64,000 nucleotides of DNA, taken from assembly GCF_014127285.1 (NCBI RefSeq), contig NZ_CP059901.1:3286001-3350000 (forward strand), read 5' to 3'. The DNA is from Mumia sp. ZJ1417 (GTDB lineage Bacteria > Actinomycetota > Actinomycetes > Propionibacteriales > Nocardioidaceae). Each line of letters starts with the position of its first letter. Position 1 is the stretch's first letter. Of the stretch, positions 47,741-57,689 are shown piece after piece. Below the pieces are notes generated by a model that worked only from the letters and a program-made list of their open reading frames with translations, had not been told where the DNA came from and did no database searches. The position numbers and the translations under genes were made by a program.

Positions 47741-48841
47741 ATGCCTCCCACGATTCTCCCCGTACCCCTGCCTACCTCCCTCACGTCCCCGGATGCATGG
47801 TCGCTCGCGGGCGTCGTACGGGTGCGTGAGGAGATCGATCGCGAGATCCGCGGACATGCCGACCTCGTGCCCGACCTCGCCCTCAGCGCCGAGATGATCA
47901 GCGACCGCGTCTACCGCCCGCTCGACCGCTGGGTCGCCGTCGTCGACGACTCCCAGACGCCGGAGTCGGTCGTCGGGCACGCCTCGCTCCGCCTGCCCCA
48001 GGTCGGTGACACCAACGTCGCGGTCGTCGACGTCGGCGTCGAGCCGCGATGGCGCGGGCAGGGCATCGGAACCGCCCTCGCGGCGCACCTCGAGGCCGAG
48101 ATCCGCGCCACCGCCCGCCGGATCGTCCAGGCGGACACCTCACACTCACGGTCGCCGCAGCCCGACGCCGAGGCGCTGCACGCCCCGTCGGGAGCGGGCG
48201 CCGTCCCGGCCGATGCGTACGCCCGCTTCGCGCTCGCCCAAGGGTTCGCGCTGGAGCAGGTCGAGCGGCAGTCGACGCTCGACCTCCCGCTCGACCCCGA
48301 CCACCTCGCCGCCCTCGCCGGCGAGGCGTCGAGCGCAGCGGGTGCGGACTACCGCACGCACGTCTGGGTCGACGAGCTGCCCGAGGAGTGGGAGGAGCAG
48401 TACGCGATCCTCATGACGCGGATGACGACGGCGGCCCCCACCGGCGGCATGGACCATGCAGAGGACGTCTGGGACGTCGCACGTCTACGCGACGCGGCTT
48501 CCCGTCGCCGTGCGAGCGGGCGGGTCGCTGTCATCGGCGCGGTCGAGCATCGGCCAACAGGTTCGCTCGCGGGCTACTCGGTCGTCGAGTACACAGACTC
48601 CCGGCCGGAGTCGGTCATCCAGGCCGACACTCTCGTGCTCGACGAGCACCGCGGCCACCGGCTCGGGATGCTCGTCAAGACCGCGCTGATGGGCACCCTC
48701 GCCTCCGTACGCCCGGAGGCACGGCGCATCCACACCTGGAACGCGCAGGAGAACGCACACATGCTCGCCATCAACGTCGACCTGGGCTACCGGCCGGCGA
48801 GTGTGGCGGCCCAGTGGCAGCGGCGGCTCGGCGCCGCCTAG
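47741..48841 (+). CDS. Two-domain GNAT family N-acetyltransferase
   Basis: A protein of about 366 aa with two GNAT folds. The first has VDVGVEPRWRGQGIGTALAAH, the acetyl-CoA loop; the second has DTLVLDEHRGHRLGMLVKT and NAQENAHMLAINVDLGYRP. Tandem GNAT proteins of this type are widespread in actinobacteria and mostly uncharacterised. An ATG at 47741 is chosen, though no clear ribosome site precedes it; a start at 47705 would add 12 residues. Confidence 0.82.
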   Translation: MPPTILPVPLPTSLTSPDAWSLAGVVRVREEIDREIRGHADLVPDLALSAEMISDRVYRPLDRWVAVVDDSQTPESVVGHASLRLPQVGDTNVAVVDVGVEPRWRGQGIGTALAAHLEAEIRATARRIVQADTSHSRSPQPDAEALHAPSGAGAVPADAYARFALAQGFALEQVERQSTLDLPLDPDHLAALAGEASSAAGADYRTHVWVDELPEEWEEQYAILMTRMTTAAPTGGMDHAEDVWDVARLRDAASRRRASGRVAVIGAVEHRPTGSLAGYSVVEYTDSRPESVIQADTLVLDEHRGHRLGMLVKTALMGTLASVRPEARRIHTWNAQENAHMLAINVDLGYRPASVAAQWQRRLGAA

Positions 48842-48923
48842 CGCCTGGTGTCGATCTGGGGAGATGCTGTTCGTTGTCCATGTGAAGGCCCCGACACGCG
48901 GGGTCGGAGCGAAGGAGACACCG

Positions 48924-49268
48924 ATGAGCGAGCGCTATCTCTTCATCCTGTTCGACGACGAGGCCAGCTGGGTCGATGCGTCCCCTGAGGAGTGGGACCG
49001 CCTGATGGCCGCGCACGACCGGTTCAGCAAGGCCATCGAAGCCGCAGGGGCGATCGACCACGGCGGCGAGGCACTCCAACCGACCTCGACAGCGACCACC
49101 GTGCGTCCGGGGCCCGACCCCGTCGTGACGGACGGCCCGTTCGTCGAGTCCAAGGAGGCCTTCGGCGGCTACTACGTCATCGAGTGCGACGGGCTCGACG
49201 CCGCGCTCGCGTTGGCCAAGCAGGCCCCGTCCCAGGTCGTCGAGGTCCGACCGATCCTGGCCGTCTGA
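48924..49268 (+). CDS. DGPF/YCII-related protein, partner of the ECF42 sigma factor
   Basis: A 114-aa protein of the YCII-like (PF03795) family with the signature VTDGPFVESKEAFGGYYVIE. DGPF proteins are nearly always encoded next to ECF42 sigma factors and their expression is often under that sigma factor. The ATG has AAGGAG upstream; the sigma gene starts 10 bp after the stop. Confidence 0.92.
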   Translation: MSERYLFILFDDEASWVDASPEEWDRLMAAHDRFSKAIEAAGAIDHGGEALQPTSTATTVRPGPDPVVTDGPFVESKEAFGGYYVIECDGLDAALALAKQAPSQVVEVRPILAV

Positions 49269-49278
49269 GCGAGGCCGG

Positions 49279-50511
49279 ATGAGCGACGTCGCGGACGTCC
49301 TCGCAAACCTCCACCGGGAGCACTGGGGGCGCGTCGTCGCGGCGACCGTCCGTACGGCCGGCGACCTCGACACCGCCGAGGACTGCGCGCAGCAGGCGTT
49401 CGAGCGTGCGCTGCGCGCCTGGTCGGCGGACGGCCCGCCGGAGTACGCGGTCGCGTGGCTGGTGCGTACCGCCCGCAACCACGCGATCGACCTGCACCGC
49501 AGGGCGAGCGCGTTCCGCGACCGGGTGCCCGAGCTCGCCCTGCGTGAGGACGCCCGCCACGACGACGCCGCATCGGGCTGGAACGACGATCTGCTCCGCC
49601 TCGTCTTCACCTGCTGCCACCCGGCGCTCGCCGAGGCCGACCGTGTGCTCCTCACGTTGCGCGTGGTCTGCGGGTTGCCGACCCCGACGGCGGCCGGGCT
49701 GCTCCTGCTGAAGCCAGCGACCGCGGCGGCCCGCCTCACCCGCGCCAAGCGCAAGATCACCACGGCCGGGATCCGGTACGTGGTGCCGGCTGGCGCCGAC
49801 CTCCCCGCCCGGCTCGACACGGTGCTCGAGGTCGTGCACCTCGTGGCGACGGCGGCCCACGAACGCCCACGCGGTCCCGAGACCGACGCGCTCGAGGAGT
49901 CGGCCGGGGCGCTGTCGACGAGCCTCGCCGAGATCTTCCCCGAAGAGCCGGAGGTGCTCGGCCTGCTCGGGCTCGTGCTCTTCACCCAGGCCCGTACCGC
50001 CGCACGGCGCGGGGCGGAAGTCGTCCTCCTCGACGGCCAGGACCGCGGCGCGTGGGACGTCCGGCGGATCGCCGCCGGGCGGGAGGCGACCAGCCGCGCC
50101 ATCGAGCGGGCCGTCGCGCGGGACGGGCGAGCGGGCCGGTACGCGCTGCAGGCGGCGATCGCCGGAGTGCACGTCGAGGCGGCGAGCGTCGAGACCACGG
50201 ACTGGCCTGCCCTGCTCCGCCTGTACGACCGGCTGCTCGAGGTGTGGCCGACCCCTGTCGTCCGGCTCAACCGTGCGGTCGCGCTGTCGTACGTCGACGG
50301 ACCTGAGGTGGCCCTCGGCGAGGTCGACGCCGTCGCGGACGCGCCGGGCATGCGCGACTACGCCTACCTCCCGGCCGTACGAGCGCGGCTGCTCGCCGAT
50401 CTCGGGCACATGGACGACGCGGCCGCCGCGTACCGGCAGGCGATCGCCGTCACCGGCGACGACGCGCAGCGCCGCTTCCTCAAGGGACGGCTGGACGCGC
50501 TCGGGGCGTGA
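49279..50511 (+). CDS. ECF sigma factor, ECF42 type with C-terminal helical extension
   Basis: A 410-aa sigma factor. Region 2 (EDCAQQAFERALRAW, about 35-60) and region 4 (TPTAAGLLLLKPATAAARLT) are followed by a 200-aa helical, TPR-like extension containing RYALQAAIAGVH and LYDRLLEVWPTPVVRLNRAV, both hallmarks of ECF42. No anti-sigma gene is present; in this group the extension itself is thought to regulate activity. The DGPF gene is upstream in the same operon. Confidence 0.94.
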   Translation: MSDVADVLANLHREHWGRVVAATVRTAGDLDTAEDCAQQAFERALRAWSADGPPEYAVAWLVRTARNHAIDLHRRASAFRDRVPELALREDARHDDAASGWNDDLLRLVFTCCHPALAEADRVLLTLRVVCGLPTPTAAGLLLLKPATAAARLTRAKRKITTAGIRYVVPAGADLPARLDTVLEVVHLVATAAHERPRGPETDALEESAGALSTSLAEIFPEEPEVLGLLGLVLFTQARTAARRGAEVVLLDGQDRGAWDVRRIAAGREATSRAIERAVARDGRAGRYALQAAIAGVHVEAASVETTDWPALLRLYDRLLEVWPTPVVRLNRAVALSYVDGPEVALGEVDAVADAPGMRDYAYLPAVRARLLADLGHMDDAAAAYRQAIAVTGDDAQRRFLKGRLDALGA

Positions 50512-50517
50512 CCGGCC

Positions 50518-51036
50518 TCAGGCGTCGACGTCGTACGCGTGGTGCTCGATGTCGTGCAGGTAGTACGTCGCGAACGTGGTCACCGTGAAAGACGCTCCGT
50601 CCGTACGGCGGCCCGTACGGGCCCACTGCCCGTCCCCCACGGCGTCGAACGCGTCAGCGGTCAGCGCCGCCTCGTGTGCCAGCTCGTGAGCGACGGCAGC
50701 CGGATCCTGCTCGCCGTACCGCGACTCGACGGCCGTGGCGTCCTGGTCCCAGTTGGGGTAGAGCGGATCGTCGTCGTCGAGCATGAGGCCCAGTCGGAAC
50801 CGGTAGATCGTCTGCACGTCGCGGACGTGGCAGGCGTACTCCAACGGCGACCATGTGCTGTCGTCCGGTCGTACGGCGACGTCCTCGCGTGCGAGGACGT
50901 CCGGCCACAGCGCCGCGTTCGCCCGGACTCGCGCTCCGACCTTGGTGGGGACGACGCTCGCGGGGTCGAACCCGCACTCGGGGCAGACCTCACGCGTGGT
51001 CCAGGTCCAGTCCTTGGTGTCCGGGACGAAGGCCAC
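50518..51036 (-). CDS. DinB family protein
   Basis: A 172-aa four-helix protein of the DinB/mycothiol-transferase fold. Metal-binding His candidates are in WSPLEYACHVRDV and in YYLHDIEHHAYDV. The N-terminus has a CPECGFDP knuckle. Members are often thiol-dependent transferases (bacillithiol or mycothiol). The gene lies 3 bp after guaA on the same strand and is probably translated with it. Confidence 0.85.
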   Translation of the reverse strand: MAFVPDTKDWTWTTREVCPECGFDPASVVPTKVGARVRANAALWPDVLAREDVAVRPDDSTWSPLEYACHVRDVQTIYRFRLGLMLDDDDPLYPNWDQDATAVESRYGEQDPAAVAHELAHEAALTADAFDAVGDGQWARTGRRTDGASFTVTTFATYYLHDIEHHAYDVDA

Positions 51037-51039
51037 GAC

Positions 51040-52605
<1,566 letters not shown>

Positions 52606-52658
52606 TCCTCGATCCTACCGAGAGCCGCGCACCGCCCGTCCGGCCGCGCCCGCAAGCC

Positions 52659-52805
52659 GCTGGTTGAGCCTGTCGAAACCCACGAGCCCGCTGGTTGAGC
52701 CTGTCGAAACCCACGAGCCCGCTGGTTGAGCCTGTCGAAACCCACGAGCCTGCTGGTTGAGCCTGTCGAAACCCACGAGCCCGCTGGTTGAGCCTGTCGA
52801 AACCC
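52659..52805 (+). repeat. Array A: five REP-like units, GGTTGAGCCTGTCGAAACC core
   Basis: Four full 31-bp units and a fifth partial one are near-identical, each with GGTTGAGCCTGTCGAAACC followed by CACGAGCC. The array runs from upstream of guaA to the stop codon of the GIY-YIG gene. It is in opposite orientation to array B. Confidence 0.95.
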
Positions 52806-52807
52806 GC

Positions 52808-53092
52808 TCACTCGTCCTGCCGATTACGCGAGAGCTGTGGCAGAGCCGCGAAATCGCCGCGGATCAGAGCCTCCCGCTTCGCACGTGACCAGCCCTGGAC
52901 GCGCTTCTCCCAGGCAAAGGCCTCGTCGACTCGTTCGAACTCCATGGCATACACAAGTTCTACTGGCCGGCGGCGCCTGGTGTGTGCCGCACCGTCGCCG
53001 TCTTGGTGCTGCTTCAGACGCCGTTCGAGGTCGCGGGCGCTACCGACGTAGTAGCTCCCGTCGGCGCATTTGAGGATGTAGGTCCACGCCAT
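52808..53092 (-). CDS. GIY-YIG nuclease family protein
   Basis: A 94-aa single-domain GIY-YIG protein of the YhbQ/UPF0213 type. WTYILKCADGSYYVGSARDL is the GIY-YIG core, then the catalytic-region Arg in ERRLKQHQDG, and FAWEKRVQGWSRAKREALI with the Glu that normally binds metal. It is flanked on both sides by arrays of the same repeat in opposite orientation. The ATG at 53092 fits the family start; the frame continues upstream only through repeats. No clear ribosome site is seen. Confidence 0.88.
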   Translation of the reverse strand: MAWTYILKCADGSYYVGSARDLERRLKQHQDGDGAAHTRRRRPVELVYAMEFERVDEAFAWEKRVQGWSRAKREALIRGDFAALPQLSRNRQDE

Positions 53093-53140
53093 CTGTAAAG
53101 GATGTCGGTGATCGCCGAGGCGAGGACGCGGCTGTCCACA

Positions 53141-53635
53141 GGTTTCGACAGGCTCAACCAACGGGCGGCGCGGTTTCGACAAGCTCAACCAACGGGCGGC
53201 ACGCGGTTTCGACAGGCTCAACCGGCGGGCGGCGGCGCGGTTTCGACAGGCTCAACCGGCGGGCGGCGGCGCGGTTTCGACAAGCTCAACCAACGGGCGG
53301 CGCGGTTTCGACAAGCTCAACCAACGGGCGGCGCGGTTTCGACAAGCTCAACCGGCGGGCGGCACGCGGTTTCGACAAGCTCAACCGGCGGGCGGCGGCG
53401 CGGTTTCGACAAGCTCAACCGGCGGGCGGCGGCGCGGTTTCGACAAGCTCAACCAACGGGCGGCACGCGGTTTCGACAAGCTCAACCAACGGGCGGCACG
53501 CGGTTTCGACAAGCTCAACCAACGGGCGGCACGCGGTTTCGACAGGCTCAACCAACGGGCGGCGGCGCGGTTTCGACAGGCTCAACCGGCGGGCGACGGC
53601 ACGCGGTTTCGACAGGCTCAACCGGCGGGCGCGGG
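53141..53635 (-). repeat. Array B: fifteen REP-like units, GGTTTCGACARGCTCAACC core
   Basis: Fifteen copies of GGTTTCGACARGCTCAACC occur every 30-35 bp, separated by short linkers such as AACGGGCGGCGC or GGCGGGCGGCACGC. The unit is the reverse complement of array A's core, with A or G at one place. It fills the 544 bp between the GIY-YIG and GMC oxidoreductase genes and ends 2 bases before the stop codon of the latter. There are no unique spacers. Confidence 0.95.
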
Positions 53636-53636
53636 G

Positions 53637-55343
53637 TCAGCTGATGCCGACGATGGGCAGGCGCAGCGCGGCGGGCGCGTCGTCAGGCACGACTGGGTTC
53701 TTCGGCGCCACGGCGTCCATCCGCGCATATCCGGCACCGACCGCGGGCCTGGTGTCGGTCTCGCCGCGGTTCGGCCACAACGCCATGGCCCGCTCCGCCT
53801 GGGCGGTGATCGTCAGCGAAGGGTTGACCCCGAGGTTCGCCGAGATCGCGGCGCCGTCGACGACGTGCAGGCCGTCGTACCCGTAGAGACGGTGGTACGG
53901 GTCGATGACGCCGGTCTCGGCGGAGTCGCCGATCGCGCAGCCGCCGATGAAGTGCGCGGTCAGCGGGATGTTGAACGGCTCGCCGAGCGTGCCGCCGGCC
54001 GTCCCGTCGATCTTCTCGGCGGTGCGGCGCACGGCCTCGTTGGCCTTGGGGATCCACGACGGGTTCGGCTCGCCCTGCCCCTGCTTGGAGGTGAGTCGAA
54101 GCCGCCCGGTGAACGGGTTCTTCTTCGTGTACGTGGTGATCGAGTTGTCCACCGACTGCATGACCAGCATGATGATCACCCGCTCCGACCAGTGCTTGAA
54201 GTCGTACAGCCCGCGCACGTTGCGCTTCTGCACCCACAGCTCCTTGAGCCACGTCTGCCACCGCGGGCGCGGACCGTCGCCGTCGGTGAGCACGGTCTGG
54301 AGCATCGCCATCGCGTTGGAGCCCTTGCCGTAGCGGACCGGCTCGATGTGCGTGACCTCGTCGGGATGGAACGACGAGGTGATCGCGACGCCCTCGGAGA
54401 AGTCGACGTCGCGGTTGCCGGCGATCGCGCCGAGGAGCGACTCGGAGTTGGTGCGGGTGAGCACGCCGAGGCGGTCAGAGATCCGTGGGAGCACGCCCTC
54501 GGAGCGCATCCGGTGCAAGAGCTTCTGGGTGCCGAGCGAACCTGCGGCAAAGACGACCTGGTCGGCCGTGAAGCGCCGCGCGACCTTGCGTCGACGGTCC
54601 GTACGACGAGTGTCGACGGCGTATCCTCCACCACCGCGCGGCGTTACCTGCGTCACCGTCGTGAGCGCGTGGATGCGCGCACCAGCCTGCTCAGCGAGGT
54701 AGAGGTAGTTCTTGACGAGCGTGTTCTTGGCGTTGTGACGGCACCCCGTCATGCACTCGCCGCAGTGCGTGCAGCCTGCACGTGAGGGACCCACGCCACC
54801 GAAGTACGGGTCGTCCGCCGTCTCCCCAGGACCGCCAAAAAACACGCCGACCGGCGTCGCGTGGAACGTGTCTCCGACACCCATGTCCTCTGCGACCTCG
54901 CGCATCACCTCGTCCGCCGGCGTCATCCCCGGGTACGTGGTGACGCCCAGCATCCGCTTGGCCTGGTCGTAGTACGGAGCGAGCTCGGCCTTCCAGTCGG
55001 TGATGTGACCCCACGCGTTGTCGCGGTAGAACGGGTCGAACGGCTCGTACAGCGTGTTGGCGTACACGAGGGAGCCACCGCCGACACCCGCCCCGGACAT
55101 GATCATCACGTCCTTGAGGAGGTTGATCCGCTGGATCCCGTAGCACCCGACCTCGGGCGCGAACAGATAGCGCTTGAGGTCCCACGAGCTCGCCGCGAAG
55201 TCCTCGTCGCGGAACCGCGCCCCTGCCTCGAGGACCCCGACGCGGTAGCCCTTCTCGGTGAGTCGCAGGGCCGTGACACTCCCGCCGAAGCCGGATCCGA
55301 TCACGAGGACGTCGTAGTGCTGGGGGGCCGCATCGTGGTTCAC
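53637..55343 (-). CDS. GMC-type FAD oxidoreductase, cholesterol-oxidase-like (ChoD-like)
   Basis: A 568-aa flavoprotein. It opens with the FAD motif VLVIGSGFGGSVTALRL and has GAGVGGGSLVYAN and the C-terminal GMC signature HVVDGAAISANLGVNPSLT. A cluster CTHCGECMTGCRHNAKNTL is typical of the Rv3409c (ChoD) subgroup. Mycobacterial choD lies beside guaB3; here guaB3 is 7 kb away. True cholesterol oxidase activity is not certain for this subgroup. Confidence 0.88.
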   Translation of the reverse strand: MNHDAAPQHYDVLVIGSGFGGSVTALRLTEKGYRVGVLEAGARFRDEDFAASSWDLKRYLFAPEVGCYGIQRINLLKDVMIMSGAGVGGGSLVYANTLYEPFDPFYRDNAWGHITDWKAELAPYYDQAKRMLGVTTYPGMTPADEVMREVAEDMGVGDTFHATPVGVFFGGPGETADDPYFGGVGPSRAGCTHCGECMTGCRHNAKNTLVKNYLYLAEQAGARIHALTTVTQVTPRGGGGYAVDTRRTDRRRKVARRFTADQVVFAAGSLGTQKLLHRMRSEGVLPRISDRLGVLTRTNSESLLGAIAGNRDVDFSEGVAITSSFHPDEVTHIEPVRYGKGSNAMAMLQTVLTDGDGPRPRWQTWLKELWVQKRNVRGLYDFKHWSERVIIMLVMQSVDNSITTYTKKNPFTGRLRLTSKQGQGEPNPSWIPKANEAVRRTAEKIDGTAGGTLGEPFNIPLTAHFIGGCAIGDSAETGVIDPYHRLYGYDGLHVVDGAAISANLGVNPSLTITAQAERAMALWPNRGETDTRPAVGAGYARMDAVAPKNPVVPDDAPAALRLPIVGIS

Positions 55344-55398
55344 AGCGTCAGCGTATGACTCCGGTCACGCTCTCGCTACCCCTGGGTAACAAATACTT

Positions 55399-55409
55399 CA
55401 TCAGTGATG
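55399..55409. promoter_or_regulatory. Short dyad in an AT-rich gap upstream of the GMC oxidoreductase
   Basis: CATCAGTGATG is an 11-bp palindrome inside the only AT-rich stretch (55385-55422) between the GMC gene and the WXG100 operon, where the oxidoreductase promoter should lie. It may be an operator. Confidence 0.3.
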
Positions 55410-55440
55410 TCATATCTTCTGACCCCGTCGGCAGAGCGAC

Positions 55441-56061
55441 TCAGAGACGCTCGATCTCGACCAGCGTCGCGCAGTCGTCGGCGAGCTCGGCCAGGTCGTC
55501 GCCGTGCTCGAGCAGCACCCACCCGACGACGTGCCGGACGATCGCGGGCCGCCCCTCGTCGTGGACAGCCGGTGTCGGGACGATGAGGTGGCTCACCCGC
55601 TCCGCCAGGGAAGCACTGCCCGCGAGGCCATGACCCCCGAGCTCGAGCATGCGCGTCCGTACAGCCGGTCCGGCGGGCAGCTCGACGACCTCGACGGACG
55701 GCTGGTCCTCACCGACGGCCATCGCCGCCGCCCGCGCACGCTCGGCCTCGAGGACAGCCTCGATCGTCGCCGCCGCAGGCTCGGCCACGAGCACGTCGGC
55801 CCACAGCGTCGCGAGCACCCCGTCGTCGACCTGGGGGATCCAGAGGGCACCCGTCTCGGCCTCGAGCTCACGGTACGACTGACCGTAGCTGCGCAGCTGG
55901 GATCCGAGCGCGACCGCCGTCCCTTCCTTCGCACGGAGGTCGCGGACGACGTCGTCGGCCCAGGCGGCGATCGTCTCGTCAGGCTCGGGCGGTGTCACCC
56001 AGCCGTCGTCGGGAAAGTCCACGTAGTAGATGAAGTCGCGTGATCCCACGGCGCTCACCAT
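55441..56061 (-). CDS. Hypothetical protein, last gene of the WXG100 operon
   Basis: A 206-aa protein, not recognised. It is acidic, soluble and mixed alpha/beta in appearance, without signal peptide or membrane helix. The middle (GQSYRELEAETGALWIPQVD) and end (VRHVVGWVLLEHGDDL) look globular. It overlaps the gene upstream by 7 bp, so it is produced with the T7SS-like substrates and could be a chaperone or immunity protein; this is a guess from position. Confidence 0.6.
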   Translation of the reverse strand: MVSAVGSRDFIYYVDFPDDGWVTPPEPDETIAAWADDVVRDLRAKEGTAVALGSQLRSYGQSYRELEAETGALWIPQVDDGVLATLWADVLVAEPAAATIEAVLEAERARAAAMAVGEDQPSVEVVELPAGPAVRTRMLELGGHGLAGSASLAERVSHLIVPTPAVHDEGRPAIVRHVVGWVLLEHGDDLAELADDCATLVEIERL

Positions 56062-56639
56062 ACCCAGGTGAAAGAACGGGCCACGGCGTCGAACAGCGCC
56101 GACATGGGCTCGGCGAGCGGAAGCAGGGGCGTGGAGAAGTCCAGCAGCACGAACTCGGTCGTGCCCGGGATGACGAACGCGTGCTGGACGACGAGCGTGT
56201 CGAAGCGCGTCCCCTCGACAGTCGCCGGGACCTGCCGCGCGACGCGTGCGCAGGGGTGCCCCAGGTGCGAGCTGGCAGAGCGCTGGGCGTCAGGACCGCC
56301 CAGCATCAGGAACCCGCCGAGCACGTCCTCGGCGCTGACACCCGGCGGGGCCTCCGGACTCAGCGTCACCGTCATCGAGCAGGCGATCGGATAGCCCTGC
56401 GGCGCCGTCAGCGACAGATAGATCTCGACGGCCCCGGCGTCGAGACGCTCGGTCACGTCCTCGAGCTGGCGCCGGATCTGCGGCGCCAGCGAGTCACGGT
56501 CCGACCGCTGCGCGGTGACCAGCTCGACGACACGGTCGATGTCGGCCTTACGGTCGCGCTCGGCGATCCGGATCCGAGCCCAGTCGTCGGGCAGGACGAA
56601 GGTGAAGTCGCGCGGCACCTTCGGCTGGTCGTCAGTCAT
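56055..56639 (-). CDS. Hypothetical protein of the WXG100 operon
   Basis: A 194-aa soluble protein, not recognised. It begins KVPRDFTFVLPDDWARIRIA, continues with a helical region (IRRQLEDVTERLDAG) and strands ending TTEFVLLDFSTPLLPL. The 'FVLPDDW' opening recalls small proteins found beside T7SS genes in actinobacteria. The ATG at 56639 has GAGGAGC upstream; both neighbours overlap. Confidence 0.6.
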   Translation of the reverse strand: MTDDQPKVPRDFTFVLPDDWARIRIAERDRKADIDRVVELVTAQRSDRDSLAPQIRRQLEDVTERLDAGAVEIYLSLTAPQGYPIACSMTVTLSPEAPPGVSAEDVLGGFLMLGGPDAQRSASSHLGHPCARVARQVPATVEGTRFDTLVVQHAFVIPGTTEFVLLDFSTPLLPLAEPMSALFDAVARSFTWVW

Positions 56640-57688
56640 GTCGTGCTCCTCGTTCGTCCGACCTGGGCCCACCACAGCCCGAGAAGCGCTGCGCCTGCGG
56701 CCGCAGCGCCGAAAAGTAGTCCTGCGTACAGCCCTGGAGTGAGCACGGCCAGGCCCACCCCGAGCACCGCTGCCATCCCCGCCTCGTACGGGCGCGGGGG
56801 ACGCGACGGCCCGACTTCGTGCGGCGGCCCACGCAGGACGGTCACCGGCTTGCCGTCCTCGACGGCCAGTGATGCCGACAAACGCTCACGCAGCTCCGCG
56901 ACCCCCTCGGCGCTCCACTGCGCGGTCGGCACATCGAGCAGCACCTGGCCCTGCCTCACGACCTGGAGACCCCCACGGTGCACGACGACGCGGGCGCGTC
57001 GATCGAGCCTGAGGTGGCCGGCGAGACCGGCGACCGGGTCCCAGACATACAACCGGTCCCCGCCGTCGACCCCGCTCACCTGCGGCGTCAACAGGCCACC
57101 GACCACCCACTCACGCCGACTCCGCGGTGGCCGCCGCCGACGCGGACGGTAGGCGAGCGCGAGCAGGAGGAGGTACGCGAGCGCACCGACGACAGCCACG
57201 CCTCCGGCGCCGTGCACGACGGCCATGACGACGGACACGGCCGCCACCACCGCCAGCGTGAGCTGTACGGCGAGGGCAGTACGGGCGCCTCGGCGATCGG
57301 CCCGATCGAGGACAGCACCGATGTCTCCTCGCCATCCCTTCGTCGAGACACGGATGCCCAGTGCCTCAGCCAAACCCGTCCGCACCTGCGCGAGCCGCTT
57401 CGTCAGCGCCGCCGCGTCCGTGGGGAGCACCTCCCAGTCACGGTGGTCGAGTGCAGCCCGGACCTCACCGTCGGACGCGACCAGAACCGTCAGCGTCCCG
57501 CGACCCCCTCGCGGACCCCCGGGAACCGCGCGCAGTGTGCACCCCGACACGTCGAGCACCTGGCGCCGACGCCCGCGGCGTACGATCAGCCGACCCGGCG
57601 CTGCCTCCAGCCACGTGGACGCGGCCCAAGGCGCGCAGTCGAGCGTGAGGAGGGCAGGACGGTGCCGCTCGTTCGGTTCAATCCCCAC
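56636..57688 (-). CDS. Membrane protein of the WXG100 operon
   Basis: A 350-aa protein, not recognised. Residues 1-140 are soluble and Arg-rich (LIVRRGRRRQVLDVSGCTLR), then two helices (about 145-185), a soluble loop with VSGVDGGDRLYVWDPVAGL, and two further helices near the C-terminus. The GTG at 57688 is one base after the stop of the large substrate gene and overlaps the next gene. A role in handling or exporting the two WXG100-like proteins is possible. Confidence 0.6.
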   Translation of the reverse strand: MGIEPNERHRPALLTLDCAPWAASTWLEAAPGRLIVRRGRRRQVLDVSGCTLRAVPGGPRGGRGTLTVLVASDGEVRAALDHRDWEVLPTDAAALTKRLAQVRTGLAEALGIRVSTKGWRGDIGAVLDRADRRGARTALAVQLTLAVVAAVSVVMAVVHGAGGVAVVGALAYLLLLALAYRPRRRRPPRSRREWVVGGLLTPQVSGVDGGDRLYVWDPVAGLAGHLRLDRRARVVVHRGGLQVVRQGQVLLDVPTAQWSAEGVAELRERLSASLAVEDGKPVTVLRGPPHEVGPSRPPRPYEAGMAAVLGVGLAVLTPGLYAGLLFGAAAAGAALLGLWWAQVGRTRSTT

Positions 57689-57689
57689 G

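Noticed and set aside
53141-53635. Possible CRISPR array
   Set aside because: The 19-bp repeats are separated by 11-16 bp linkers that are themselves repeated; there are no unique spacers, no leader and no cas genes.
53102-53644. 180-aa open frame on the plus strand made of VSTGSTGG/FDKLNQR-like repeats
   Set aside because: It is only the translation of array B. The repeat spacing is not a constant multiple of three, composition is driven by the element, and no ribosome site is seen.
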